Positions 7,656 through 13,482 of a stretch of DNA of 13,598 bases are shown here, piece by piece. A program made the translations under genes and the position numbers. The first letter of the stretch is position 1; each line of letters begins with the position of its first letter. The notes below the pieces were generated by a model. That model was given only the letters and a program-made list of their open reading frames with translations. It did no database searches and was not told the origin of the DNA. Origin of the DNA: an uncultured Ignavibacteriota bacterium (GTDB taxonomy: Bacteria; Bacteroidota; Ignavibacteria; Tepidaquicellales; Tepidaquicellaceae); the NCBI GenBank assembly GCA_937959065.1, contig CALGOI010000041.1:1-13598 (forward strand), read 5' to 3'.

Positions 7656-8444
7656 ATGAACAAAGTGAGAATCTCCCTCGTAAAATATCTTAATGCTGTT
7701 CCATTTCATTTCGGACTAAAAAGTTTCTTCACAACGGACAGTGTTAAAGTATCCCTTGACACACCTGCTGTATGCTCAGGTAAATTACAGTCAGGCAAGG
7801 CAGATATTGGCCTAATACCCGTAGCTTCAATCCCTGAAATAAGTGGTGCGGAAATATTTTCCCCTTTTTGCATAGGTTCATATGGTTCAGTAAAATCGGT
7901 GATGCTTTATAGCAATGTGCCAATCCAGGAGGTAAAAAATATTTTACTTGATTATCAATCTAAAACATCTGTTCAGCTCATTAAGATACTCGCTCATAAG
8001 TTGTGGCAAATAAAAGTCAACTTTATCCATACCAAGCCTGGATATGAACATGATATTCAAGGGAACACAGCCGGTTTGGTTATTGGTGACAGAGCATTGT
8101 CGTTCCTTCACAAGTTTAGTTACCAATACGATCTGTCTGAGTGTTGGAAATCTATGACAGGAATGCCTTTTGTTTTTGCTTGCTGGGTAACAAACAAAAA
8201 ACTCTCTAAGCCCTTTCAAGATGACTTTAATCAGGCACTTCTTTACGGCTTAAACAATAAATCTTCTGCTGTGAAAGCATTAGTGAATAGAAATGATTTC
8301 GCTATTGATCCAACGCAATATTTGCGAGATAATATCAGCTATGACTATGATCATGAAAAGAAAAATGCCATGAAGCATTTTTTAGCCCTCTCAAAAGAAC
8401 TTGAAGCAGCAGAAAATTCGGATTATCAAACCTATGAAACTTAA
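7656..8444 (+). CDS. mqnA: Chorismate dehydratase (MqnA family), futalosine pathway
   Basis: A 262-residue MqnA-family protein. MqnA removes water from chorismate to give 3-enolpyruvylbenzoate, the first step of menaquinone synthesis by the futalosine route, in the cytoplasm. The protein has the periplasmic-binding-protein-like fold seen as family blocks: RISLVKYLNAVPFHFGL at the N-terminus, VSLDTPAVCSGKLQSGKADIGLIPVA, LLDYQSKTSVQL, GLVIGDRA and TGMPFVFACWVTNKK. The usual N-terminal motif is close to SYLNTKPF; here it reads KYLNAVPF, so Y-L-N and P-F are kept but two positions differ. The ATG at 7656 aligns with the usual start; a GTG at 7635 overlapping the MarR stop would add seven residues. 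Finding it at the end of an efflux operon, away from other mqn genes, is unusual; it may be the sole mqnA or a diverged paralogue. Confidence 0.85.
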   Translation: MNKVRISLVKYLNAVPFHFGLKSFFTTDSVKVSLDTPAVCSGKLQSGKADIGLIPVASIPEISGAEIFSPFCIGSYGSVKSVMLYSNVPIQEVKNILLDYQSKTSVQLIKILAHKLWQIKVNFIHTKPGYEHDIQGNTAGLVIGDRALSFLHKFSYQYDLSECWKSMTGMPFVFACWVTNKKLSKPFQDDFNQALLYGLNNKSSAVKALVNRNDFAIDPTQYLRDNISYDYDHEKKNAMKHFLALSKELEAAENSDYQTYET

Positions 8445-8471
8445 AGGCTTAATATTAAGAACTCCTTTTTT
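8443..8471 (+). terminator. Weak terminator-like hairpin in the convergent gap
   Basis: AAAGG (8443-8447) can pair with CCTTT (8464-8468). Inside it CTTA/TAAG with an ATAT loop forms a second stem, with AACT left as a bulge, and six T follow the outer stem start (8466-8471). It begins in the mqnA stop codon and lies between two converging operons, where a terminator is expected. The stem is AT-rich and interrupted, so its strength is doubtful. Confidence 0.3.
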
Positions 8472-8474
8472 CAA

Positions 8475-9374
8475 TCAGGGTTGCGGTTCAATAATAAAGC
8501 TACGATCACTAAAGGCAGGCAACAATGCTTCGTAGGTATGCCGGATTACGTCATTTTTATTCAAAAGAGCCATAGCATATATAAGGGGCACATAATGATC
8601 TGGTGTTGGGGCAGCTTGCTTGCCATATTTATATTTTTTATAATCAATTAAGGCCTTTATATCTCTATTATCTATTTTTTCTTTTATCCAATCATCAAAC
8701 TCTTTATCCCAGCCATAGATATCTGTGTACCCACTAAACATTTTAGAGCCGGCAAGCTTGAGGTTATGAACCACAGCACCGCTGCCAATGATTAAAACCC
8801 CTTTACCCCTGTACTTCTTTAACTGTAAAGCAAGGTCGTAGTGATATTGCGCTGAACGGTAATAATCTATACTAAGCTGGAATACAGGAATATTTGCCTT
8901 TGGAAATAAATGGCGCAGCATAGGCCAGTTACCATGATCAAATCCCCATTCCGTTGTTATCTCTATCTCATCCACTGATGCAGCAATATCTTTAGCTGTT
9001 TCTGGTGCACCTGGGGCAGAGTATTTTAACGTATAATAGTTGTCAGGAAACCCATAATAATCGTATATGGTTTCAGGCCAAGGGGAAGCGTTGACAAAGC
9101 TGCCTCTTGTACACCAATGTGCTGAAACCACCATAATAGCTTTTACATCGTATTTCTCTCTAATCTTCTTACCTAAATCACCCAAATAACTCAGAAACGG
9201 GTTTCCATAATACGGCAGAGGAATATCCATTGGATTGCCATGAGATGTAAATAAAGCAGGGAGAGTTGAAGTGTTTTTTAGTTCACTTGTTAATTTATTT
9301 AATGCGTTTAATCGCATTGTACCTATGCCAAGTGTTCCCATACCAGCCAATTTTAAAAATTGTGAGCGCTTCAT
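8475..9374 (-). CDS. LigB/DODA-type extradiol dioxygenase (YgiD-like), probably exported
   Basis: A 299-residue member of the class III extradiol dioxygenase family, closest in appearance to E. coli YgiD (4,5-DOPA dioxygenase), which opens catechol rings at a non-haem metal. The expected metal and active-site histidines are present: H45 in TSHGNP, H86 in VSAHW, H203 in GSGAVVHNL and H260 in DHYVPL; H147 in DHGNWPMLRHLFP lies in another conserved block. Unlike cytosolic YgiD it has an N-terminal extension MKRSQFLKLAGMGTLGIG that resembles a Tat leader (x-R-x-x-F-L-K plus hydrophobic core) with the second arginine replaced by serine. The enzyme may thus work in the periplasm. It is the last gene of the minus-strand operon; its ATG overlaps the stop of the START-like gene by ATGA (9371-9374). 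The natural substrate is unknown, but a catechol is likely. Confidence 0.88.
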   Translation of the reverse strand: MKRSQFLKLAGMGTLGIGTMRLNALNKLTSELKNTSTLPALFTSHGNPMDIPLPYYGNPFLSYLGDLGKKIREKYDVKAIMVVSAHWCTRGSFVNASPWPETIYDYYGFPDNYYTLKYSAPGAPETAKDIAASVDEIEITTEWGFDHGNWPMLRHLFPKANIPVFQLSIDYYRSAQYHYDLALQLKKYRGKGVLIIGSGAVVHNLKLAGSKMFSGYTDIYGWDKEFDDWIKEKIDNRDIKALIDYKKYKYGKQAAPTPDHYVPLIYAMALLNKNDVIRHTYEALLPAFSDRSFIIEPQP

Positions 9375-9991
9375 GATTTTTCAGCTAACTCTTTAAGATT
9401 AGTTAACGTTTCAAAAGGCCCATCAACTATAAACATATTTATCAGCCACATAGGCATATTTATTTCAGGGTCTGCGTAAAATTGATACGTTACATTTACT
9501 CCCTGGCTATTTTGTTTGGTAAGCTTCCAAAAACCATTGGCGGTATTCATTCTTATTAAATCTTCCTGAACTGGATAAGCACTGGGTTTACTAACCATGC
9601 TAACAGTTACATCGCTATTACTATCTTTTTTTACTTCCTTCAACATTACTGCATCTCTATTGGCAAATGGCCAGGGAAGATCGATCCAACTATATTCATA
9701 CCATTTCGTTGAGCTTATCCGCTTAATCACTTTCGCTTCTTCAAGGTTTGTTTGCCATTTATGAAGCTCCTCGGTTTTGTTAATTATGGCTAAGACTTTA
9801 TCAGAATTTTGTTGAATACTTGTAGTGGCTTTAAATTCTATTGATTTCCCATCACTGGATTCACGAGTGTATACTTTGATCCCATCTTTGTCTTTTCTTA
9901 ATTTCCACTCAGACTGCACGGGCAGCACAAAGCCCATCAACCCCGAAGAAATGATAAGCAGATATATAAATATGTTTACACGTCTAACCAT
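9371..9991 (-). CDS. START/SRPBCC-like ligand-binding protein with signal peptide
   Basis: A 206-residue protein with an N-terminal signal peptide (about 1-27, hydrophobic IFIYLLIISSGLMGFVLPV), then a helix-grip domain: WKLRKDKDGIKVYTRES opens it, FKATTSIQQNSDKVLAIINK and LHKWQTNLEEAKVIKR follow, then WYEYSWIDLPWPFANRDAV, the block typical of bacterial START-like proteins, and a C-terminal helix (PFETLTNLKELAEK). Proteins of this fold bind lipids, sterols or aromatic ligands in a deep pocket; few have catalysis assigned. It would be periplasmic or membrane-attached, which matches the likely exported dioxygenase whose gene it overlaps by 4 bp. It also overlaps the upstream marR gene by 8 bp, indicating translational coupling. 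The ligand is unknown. Confidence 0.85.
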   Translation of the reverse strand: MVRRVNIFIYLLIISSGLMGFVLPVQSEWKLRKDKDGIKVYTRESSDGKSIEFKATTSIQQNSDKVLAIINKTEELHKWQTNLEEAKVIKRISSTKWYEYSWIDLPWPFANRDAVMLKEVKKDSNSDVTVSMVSKPSAYPVQEDLIRMNTANGFWKLTKQNSQGVNVTYQFYADPEINMPMWLINMFIVDGPFETLTNLKELAEKS

Positions 9992-10439
9992 TTAATCTAA
10001 CTTTATCAAGCAGCTTATTAAGCATTTTAACTTCTCCCTCAGATAGATGAGATATTAACTCATCCATACGTTGCTCACATACATCCATTTCTTCAAGCAT
10101 GTTCAAACCATATAGAGTGATCTTAGCTTCTACCAATCTTCTGTCTTTTCTACTGCCCCTTCTTTCCACCAATTTTTTAGATACCAGCCTGTCTATCATC
10201 CGGGTAATATCTGAACTTCGGTCGAGCATACGCTCTTTTATTTCTCCCATAGTTGCAGATTGGGGATATTGTCCTCTAAGGATTCTCAATATATTATACT
10301 GTTGAGAGGTGATTTTGTATTCTTTAAGAATATCCTGGAATTTGGAAGTAATGAAACAATTGGTGAAGTAGATGTTTATTATTGCCTTTTGATATTCGTT
10401 CTTAAATTTTTTCTGCTTTATTTCATCTTCAAGTCTCAT
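9984..10439 (-). CDS. MarR-family transcriptional regulator (second)
   Basis: A 151-residue winged-helix regulator. ITSQQYNILRILRGQYPQSATMGEIKERM forms the first helices of the HTH, SSDITRMIDRLVSKKLVER is the recognition region, and SRKDRRLVEAKITLYG is the wing with the MarR DRR signature; the C-terminal helix (LSEGEVKMLNKLLDKV) serves dimerisation. It lies in the middle of the minus-strand operon, 13 bp after the SRPBCC gene and overlapping the START-like gene by 8 bp, so it is likely an autoregulator of the whole operon. Homologues often sense phenolics, quinones or oxidants. Two cysteines are visible (C28 in FTNCFIT and one in MDVCEQRM); redox sensing is possible but unproven. Its operator would lie near the promoter outside the window. 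Confidence 0.92.
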   Translation of the reverse strand: MRLEDEIKQKKFKNEYQKAIINIYFTNCFITSKFQDILKEYKITSQQYNILRILRGQYPQSATMGEIKERMLDRSSDITRMIDRLVSKKLVERRGSRKDRRLVEAKITLYGLNMLEEMDVCEQRMDELISHLSEGEVKMLNKLLDKVRLNG

Positions 10440-10452
10440 TGTCCAAAATTGA

Positions 10453-10923
10453 TTAATTGTATTTGCTTTGTGTTCTGTACTCTGTAATTGCCTTATCTAA
10501 GGCATCTAATTGCATCCATCCATAGGAAACAAATTCTTGCTGTATTTTTTTTCTGAACAGCCGGTTTTTAAGCCCGTTCATTTTTATTTCTGTCATCATG
10601 GATATACTCACCATGTCATGCTTTTTTTGTTCCAGTTCAAATCTGTAATAAACTTTTATTCCTTCTTGCTCAGAATAGAAGGCAATTCTTCTGCCAGGCA
10701 AGCAATCTACTACCGTGCATAGTGATTGGTTTTCTTTATCTCCAACTATTGTTTCAACCCACAATATTGAGCCATTGCTCAAAGTATCTTTACCTAAATG
10801 CTCTACACGGACAATGAAAGGCATCCATTTTGAAAGATAACTACAATTTGACAATAGCTCCCATACCAAATCAACTTGTGCAATAACAATTCTTTGCTCT
10901 GTATAATGGTTAAGAAAGCTCAT
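10453..10923 (-). CDS. SRPBCC (Bet v1-like/polyketide cyclase) family protein
   Basis: A 156-residue helix-grip protein without a signal peptide. The N-terminus TEQRIVIAQVDLVWELLSNCSYLSKWMPFIVRVEHLG has the family pattern of a first strand, a V-W helix and the S-x-W-x-P block; beta strands with GSILWVETIVG and GRRIAFYSEQEG follow, then a long C-terminal helix (EFVSYGWMQLDALDKAITEY). Members bind or cyclise hydrophobic and aromatic ligands, and some are cofactors of membrane processes; no catalytic residue can be assigned. The stop/start junction with the upstream NmrA-like gene overlaps by one base (TAATG at 10921-10925), and the marR gene follows after 13 bp. It is a second Bet v1-fold protein in the same operon, this one cytoplasmic. 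Confidence 0.82.
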   Translation of the reverse strand: MSFLNHYTEQRIVIAQVDLVWELLSNCSYLSKWMPFIVRVEHLGKDTLSNGSILWVETIVGDKENQSLCTVVDCLPGRRIAFYSEQEGIKVYYRFELEQKKHDMVSISMMTEIKMNGLKNRLFRKKIQQEFVSYGWMQLDALDKAITEYRTQSKYN

Positions 10924-11585
10924 TATTTATTAGAAATTGCGGGATATTTGCAGAAGTAATGCTCATTGTCTAATATATCCAACATAAATTTCGCAACATC
11001 CTTTCTGGAAATTGTCATTTTGAGTGGGTCTTCTTTCTTCGTCCGTACAAGTATTTCTTTATGTTGGTTATTATTACTCAGTCCAACCGGCCTTACCGAA
11101 GTCCAGTCAAGTTCGCTTTGACGTAGTACACGTTCCTGGTCTTCATGGTCGGCATATGCAATGCCTACATTGGTTTTGTTGATTAAAAACCTAAATAGCC
11201 AATTCACTTCCTGGTAGCTTTCCCCTACACCCCATGCAGAAACGGTAATAACCCTTCGTAATTTTTTTTCTTTCATAGCCTTGACTATATTTTTCATGGA
11301 TTTATCAAGCAAATTGCGAGGAGATATAACTTTCGACCATGGCCGGTCTGATTTTCTGCAAATATTTAAAGCAACCAATACATAATCACATCCATCAATA
11401 GTGGTCAGAACATTTTCATATTCCAATGGCGATCCAATTACCACAACTGGTTTTTCACCAGATATTTTCGCCCTTGACTTTTCCCTGACAAGACAGACGG
11501 GTATCATATCCTGGTCAATTACTTGTTGCACCAAGTGTTTCCCTGTTCTGCCGGTTGCACCGAATATAGCTACCCGTTTACTCAT
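10923..11585 (-). CDS. NAD(P)-binding NmrA/SDR-like oxidoreductase
   Basis: A 220-residue atypical short-chain dehydrogenase. The dinucleotide-binding loop is G9-A-T-G-R-T-G15 directly after the first strand (KRVAIFGATGRTGKHL), R34 follows the second strand (PVCLVREKSR), and the fourth and fifth strands appear as GCDYVLVALN and RRVITVSAWGVGE. The block DHEDQERVLRQSELDWTSVRPVGLSN is the usual NmrA/NAD(P)H-binding (PF13460-type) C-terminal signature. No Tyr-x3-Lys catalytic pair is evident, as in other atypical SDRs, some of which reduce quinones (QorB-like) and others only sense NAD(P). The ATG overlaps the stop of the doxX-like gene (ATGA, 11582-11585). Given the neighbours, quinone or carbonyl reduction is plausible but inferred. 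Confidence 0.87.
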   Translation of the reverse strand: MSKRVAIFGATGRTGKHLVQQVIDQDMIPVCLVREKSRAKISGEKPVVVIGSPLEYENVLTTIDGCDYVLVALNICRKSDRPWSKVISPRNLLDKSMKNIVKAMKEKKLRRVITVSAWGVGESYQEVNWLFRFLINKTNVGIAYADHEDQERVLRQSELDWTSVRPVGLSNNNQHKEILVRTKKEDPLKMTISRKDVAKFMLDILDNEHYFCKYPAISNK

Positions 11586-11959
11586 TTTTTGGTTAAGCTG
11601 CTCAAGATGTCAGGGTTGCGTATCCATCCGGTTACCCAAATAAGAACAAGAATCAATGATTGAAATATAAATGGCTCTGCATTGCTCATATGTGTAACAA
11701 TAGCTCCTCCCATATGGGCACTTAACAGCAATACTCCTAAAGATGATGTTCTTGGGATAATAAATAATAATGCTGCAACAAGTTCTCCCATTCCGATTAA
11801 CATCAATCTTCCATCCAAGCCCCACTTTTTAAAGTTTTCTACCAGTTCCTCGCTACCTGAAAGCTTACCCATAGCACTCATGGTAAACAGTGCGGTTATT
11901 AATCCAGCTAAAACCCAAGCGGTAATTCGTCTTCCTTTACTCATTGTTTTTGTTTCCAT
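11582..11959 (-). CDS. DoxX-like integral membrane protein
   Basis: A 125-residue four-helix membrane protein of the DoxX-like family. Hydrophobic segments are ITAWVLAGLITALFTMSAM, LMLIGMGELVAALLFIIP, LGVLLLSAHMGGAIVTHM and IFQSLILVLIWVTGWI; the blocks SAMGKLSG, GMGELVAAL and HMGGAIVTH are family-typical. I place the start at ATG 11957-11959 (METKTMSKGRR), 19 bp after the frnE-like stop; a further upstream ATG at 12037 would add 26 polar residues lying over the neighbouring gene and is less likely. DoxX-type proteins are linked to quinone-dependent redox reactions, thiol stress and, in Bacillus, catechol/quinone resistance (CatD, MhqP). Its position between a thiol oxidoreductase and an NAD(P)-binding protein agrees with such a redox role. 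Confidence 0.85.
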   Translation of the reverse strand: METKTMSKGRRITAWVLAGLITALFTMSAMGKLSGSEELVENFKKWGLDGRLMLIGMGELVAALLFIIPRTSSLGVLLLSAHMGGAIVTHMSNAEPFIFQSLILVLIWVTGWIRNPDILSSLTKK

Positions 11960-11978
11960 TGTAATTATGATTTGGTTA

Positions 11979-12614
11979 TTAATCTTTGTCGTAATTATAT
12001 GAGGGTAAATTTGTATTTGCTTCAAGTTCACTGGCAATAAACTCTTGAATCACCTCAATGGTTTGTGCACCAACTACTGCCTTACCGTTTATAATGAAAG
12101 TGGGAACTCCCGTGATGCCCCTTTCCTGTGCTTCTTTAGAGCTTCTATCTACTTTTTGCAAGTTGCTTTCATCTTCCAGGTACTGCTTCAATTCCTGTGG
12201 GTCTAAGCCAACTTCCCTGGCTATATCCAGCAAGGTTGGTAAATCACCTATGTTCTTTCCCTCCTCAAAATTTGCCCTAAAAACAGCTTCATGAAAGGCT
12301 TCAAAGTGTCCCTTTCCCCTGGCAAAATTATTAGCTGCCAGGCTTAGTCTGGAATTAGCCAGTATTTTCCCATTGAGCTTCATGCCTACATCTTTTCCAA
12401 AATCTTCAATGTATTGTTTCATCCTGTTCATATCCCGGCCTTTGAAATATTCTGCCGTTAATCTTCCTTCTTTTGGTGTTTCCGGATGTATTTCAAAAGC
12501 CCGCCAATCTACATCAAAATCCAGCTCCTTTTGTACTTGCCGAAGACGCTTTGCTCCAATGGTGCAAAAAGGACAAATATTATCCGAGTAGATGACAACA
12601 GTTGGTTTACTCAT
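11979..12614 (-). CDS. DsbA-family oxidoreductase, FrnE type
   Basis: A 211-residue thioredoxin-fold protein without a signal peptide. The active site is C14-P-F-C17 (SDNICPFCTIG) and the cis-proline is P171 in GITGVPTFIINGK; the helical insert between them is of DsbA/2-hydroxychromene-2-carboxylate isomerase type. Family blocks WRAFEIHPETPKEG and FHEAVFRANFEEGKNIGD are those of FrnE proteins, first named from the frenolicin polyketide cluster and later tied to oxidative and disulfide stress in Deinococcus. It should act in the cytoplasm as a disulfide isomerase, oxidase or glutathione-like transfer protein. The ATG overlaps the stop of the upstream membrane protein gene (ATGA, 12611-12614). 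A role linked to electrophile or quinone-induced thiol damage fits the operon. Confidence 0.92.
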   Translation of the reverse strand: MSKPTVVIYSDNICPFCTIGAKRLRQVQKELDFDVDWRAFEIHPETPKEGRLTAEYFKGRDMNRMKQYIEDFGKDVGMKLNGKILANSRLSLAANNFARGKGHFEAFHEAVFRANFEEGKNIGDLPTLLDIAREVGLDPQELKQYLEDESNLQKVDRSSKEAQERGITGVPTFIINGKAVVGAQTIEVIQEFIASELEANTNLPSYNYDKD

Positions 12615-13066
12615 AGTGGCATGAAATAAAAGATAAGTGCTACGGCTATTCCAGCACCAAAAGCATAGCTAAGCACCTGCCAGGCTCTTGCCCTGTCTTT
12701 TGCCCTGAACTCAGCCTGATCAATGGAGTCAGTTTTCCCCACTTCACCTAAATTGAATATATGGCCAAAGCCAAAATACACGCAGAACTTATTGTAAGCT
12801 TGAATAAAGCCTGTTGCACTCATCACAGCAGGGATAAATATGAGCAACCTCCACCATTTTTCAACTCCCAACCAAATCAACAGTGCAGCGGTAAGTATTG
12901 TGAGGGCTAAACCAACCCATCCTGCTTTTTTTCTTCTTTGGATTTCCTCCCTACCCATGTTACAAGCACCTGGAATATAGCGGTTTTCATTCGGGTTAGT
13001 TTCGTTTGTTTCCAAAGGGTTCAACGAGGCAAGATAAACCCCCGTGTTTATCTGAATAGCATTCAT
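12611..13066 (-). CDS. Small membrane protein with CNxG motif, function unknown
   Basis: A 151-residue protein I can describe but not name with certainty. Residues 1-29 are polar. At 31-46 there is IPGACNMGREEIQRRK, a CNxGxxE-(x)n-RR motif that I recall from unnamed bacterial membrane proteins. Three transmembrane helices follow at about 50-67 (WVGLALTILTAALLIWLG), 72-90 and 131-149; between the last two lies a soluble loop with C95 and acidic and basic residues (KTDSIDQAEFRAKDRARAW). C35 and C95 could be redox or metal ligands. The region resembles the small-membrane-domain families often placed beside rhodanese or DoxX genes, but this is a loose impression. It overlaps the frnE-like gene by 4 bp and lies 12 bp after the snoaL-like gene, so it belongs to the operon. 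Confidence 0.78.
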   Translation of the reverse strand: MNAIQINTGVYLASLNPLETNETNPNENRYIPGACNMGREEIQRRKKAGWVGLALTILTAALLIWLGVEKWWRLLIFIPAVMSATGFIQAYNKFCVYFGFGHIFNLGEVGKTDSIDQAEFRAKDRARAWQVLSYAFGAGIAVALIFYFMPL

Positions 13067-13078
13067 TTTATTTGATTT

Positions 13079-13435
13079 TTAATTGTTTGAATAATAGAAT
13101 CGTTCGTTAATTATCTGTTCATCTTTCCACCTTTGAACAGCAACCTGATTAAGTTTAACCCGATTGCCACCCTGGTATGTCATATCAAAACTCCATTCTA
13201 CCATTGAGGTATTATCACCTATTGCTACTCCTTTTACTTCAGCTCCATGAAACTCCTCTACTGCACTCATGGATTCCAATTCACGTTTGCGGTTGGCTTC
13301 TTTTCCCACAGTGGGTTCCTGGTTATTCTCCTGCATTACCACATCCTCATGGTAGTATATTTCAAAAGCTTCCATACCTTTGCCGGATAGAATCATCTCA
13401 TTTAATTTTTTTACGTTTTCTTTTATATCACTCAT
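13079..13435 (-). CDS. SnoaL-like (NTF2 fold) protein
   Basis: A 118-residue single-domain protein of the SnoaL/NTF2-like superfamily. KENVKKLNEMILSGKGMEAFEIYYHEDVVMQENNQ forms the opening helices and first strand with the typical YY-x-x-D-V-x-M-x-E pattern; TVGKEANRKRELESM is the conserved G-K-E helix, and the end VKLNQVAVQRWKDEQIINERFYY fits the last strands. I chose ATG 13433-13435 (MSDIKENVK) because it matches the domain start and follows an A-rich leader; an upstream ATG at 13465 would start inside a hairpin. Members are small isomerases, cyclases or ligand binders with a conical pocket; the substrate is unknown. It is 12 bp upstream of the membrane protein gene and downstream of the yceI-like gene. 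Confidence 0.85.
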   Translation of the reverse strand: MSDIKENVKKLNEMILSGKGMEAFEIYYHEDVVMQENNQEPTVGKEANRKRELESMSAVEEFHGAEVKGVAIGDNTSMVEWSFDMTYQGGNRVKLNQVAVQRWKDEQIINERFYYSNN

Positions 13436-13450
13436 GGTTTTAATTTTTTT

Positions 13451-13469
13451 TGTCTTGCAGCGCAAGATA
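13451..13469 (-). other. Intercistronic hairpin between yceI-like and snoaL-like genes
   Basis: TCTTGC (13453-13458) and GCAAGA (13462-13467) form a perfect 6-bp stem with an AGC loop, extended by a G-T and a T-A pair to 13451-13469. On the transcribed minus strand it is followed by an A-run, not a U-run, so it does not look like an intrinsic terminator in that direction. It lies 16 bp upstream of the snoaL-like start and may protect or process the mRNA, or tune expression between the first gene and the rest. Confidence 0.4.
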
Positions 13470-13482
13470 GATTTATATTGAT

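Noticed and set aside
7374..7709. Antisense frame of 111 codons over the MarR/mqnA junction
   Set aside because: Both sense genes are clear families and the antisense product shows no family pattern.
6952..8444. Part of a flexirubin, aryl polyene or polyketide biosynthesis cluster
   Set aside because: An ACP is present, but there is no ketosynthase, acyltransferase, thioesterase or ammonia-lyase gene in the window.
8448..8459. 12-bp perfect palindrome CTTAATATTAAG as an operator
   Set aside because: It is in a convergent gap with no promoter to regulate; folding as part of a weak terminator explains it better.
10260..10487. Plus-strand frame of 75 codons over the second marR and SRPBCC gene junction
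   Set aside because: It overlaps two well-supported minus-strand genes and resembles no family.
11682..12002. Plus-strand frame of 106 codons over the doxX-like gene
   Set aside because: Hydrophobic only because it mirrors a membrane protein gene; no motif and contrary to the operon direction.
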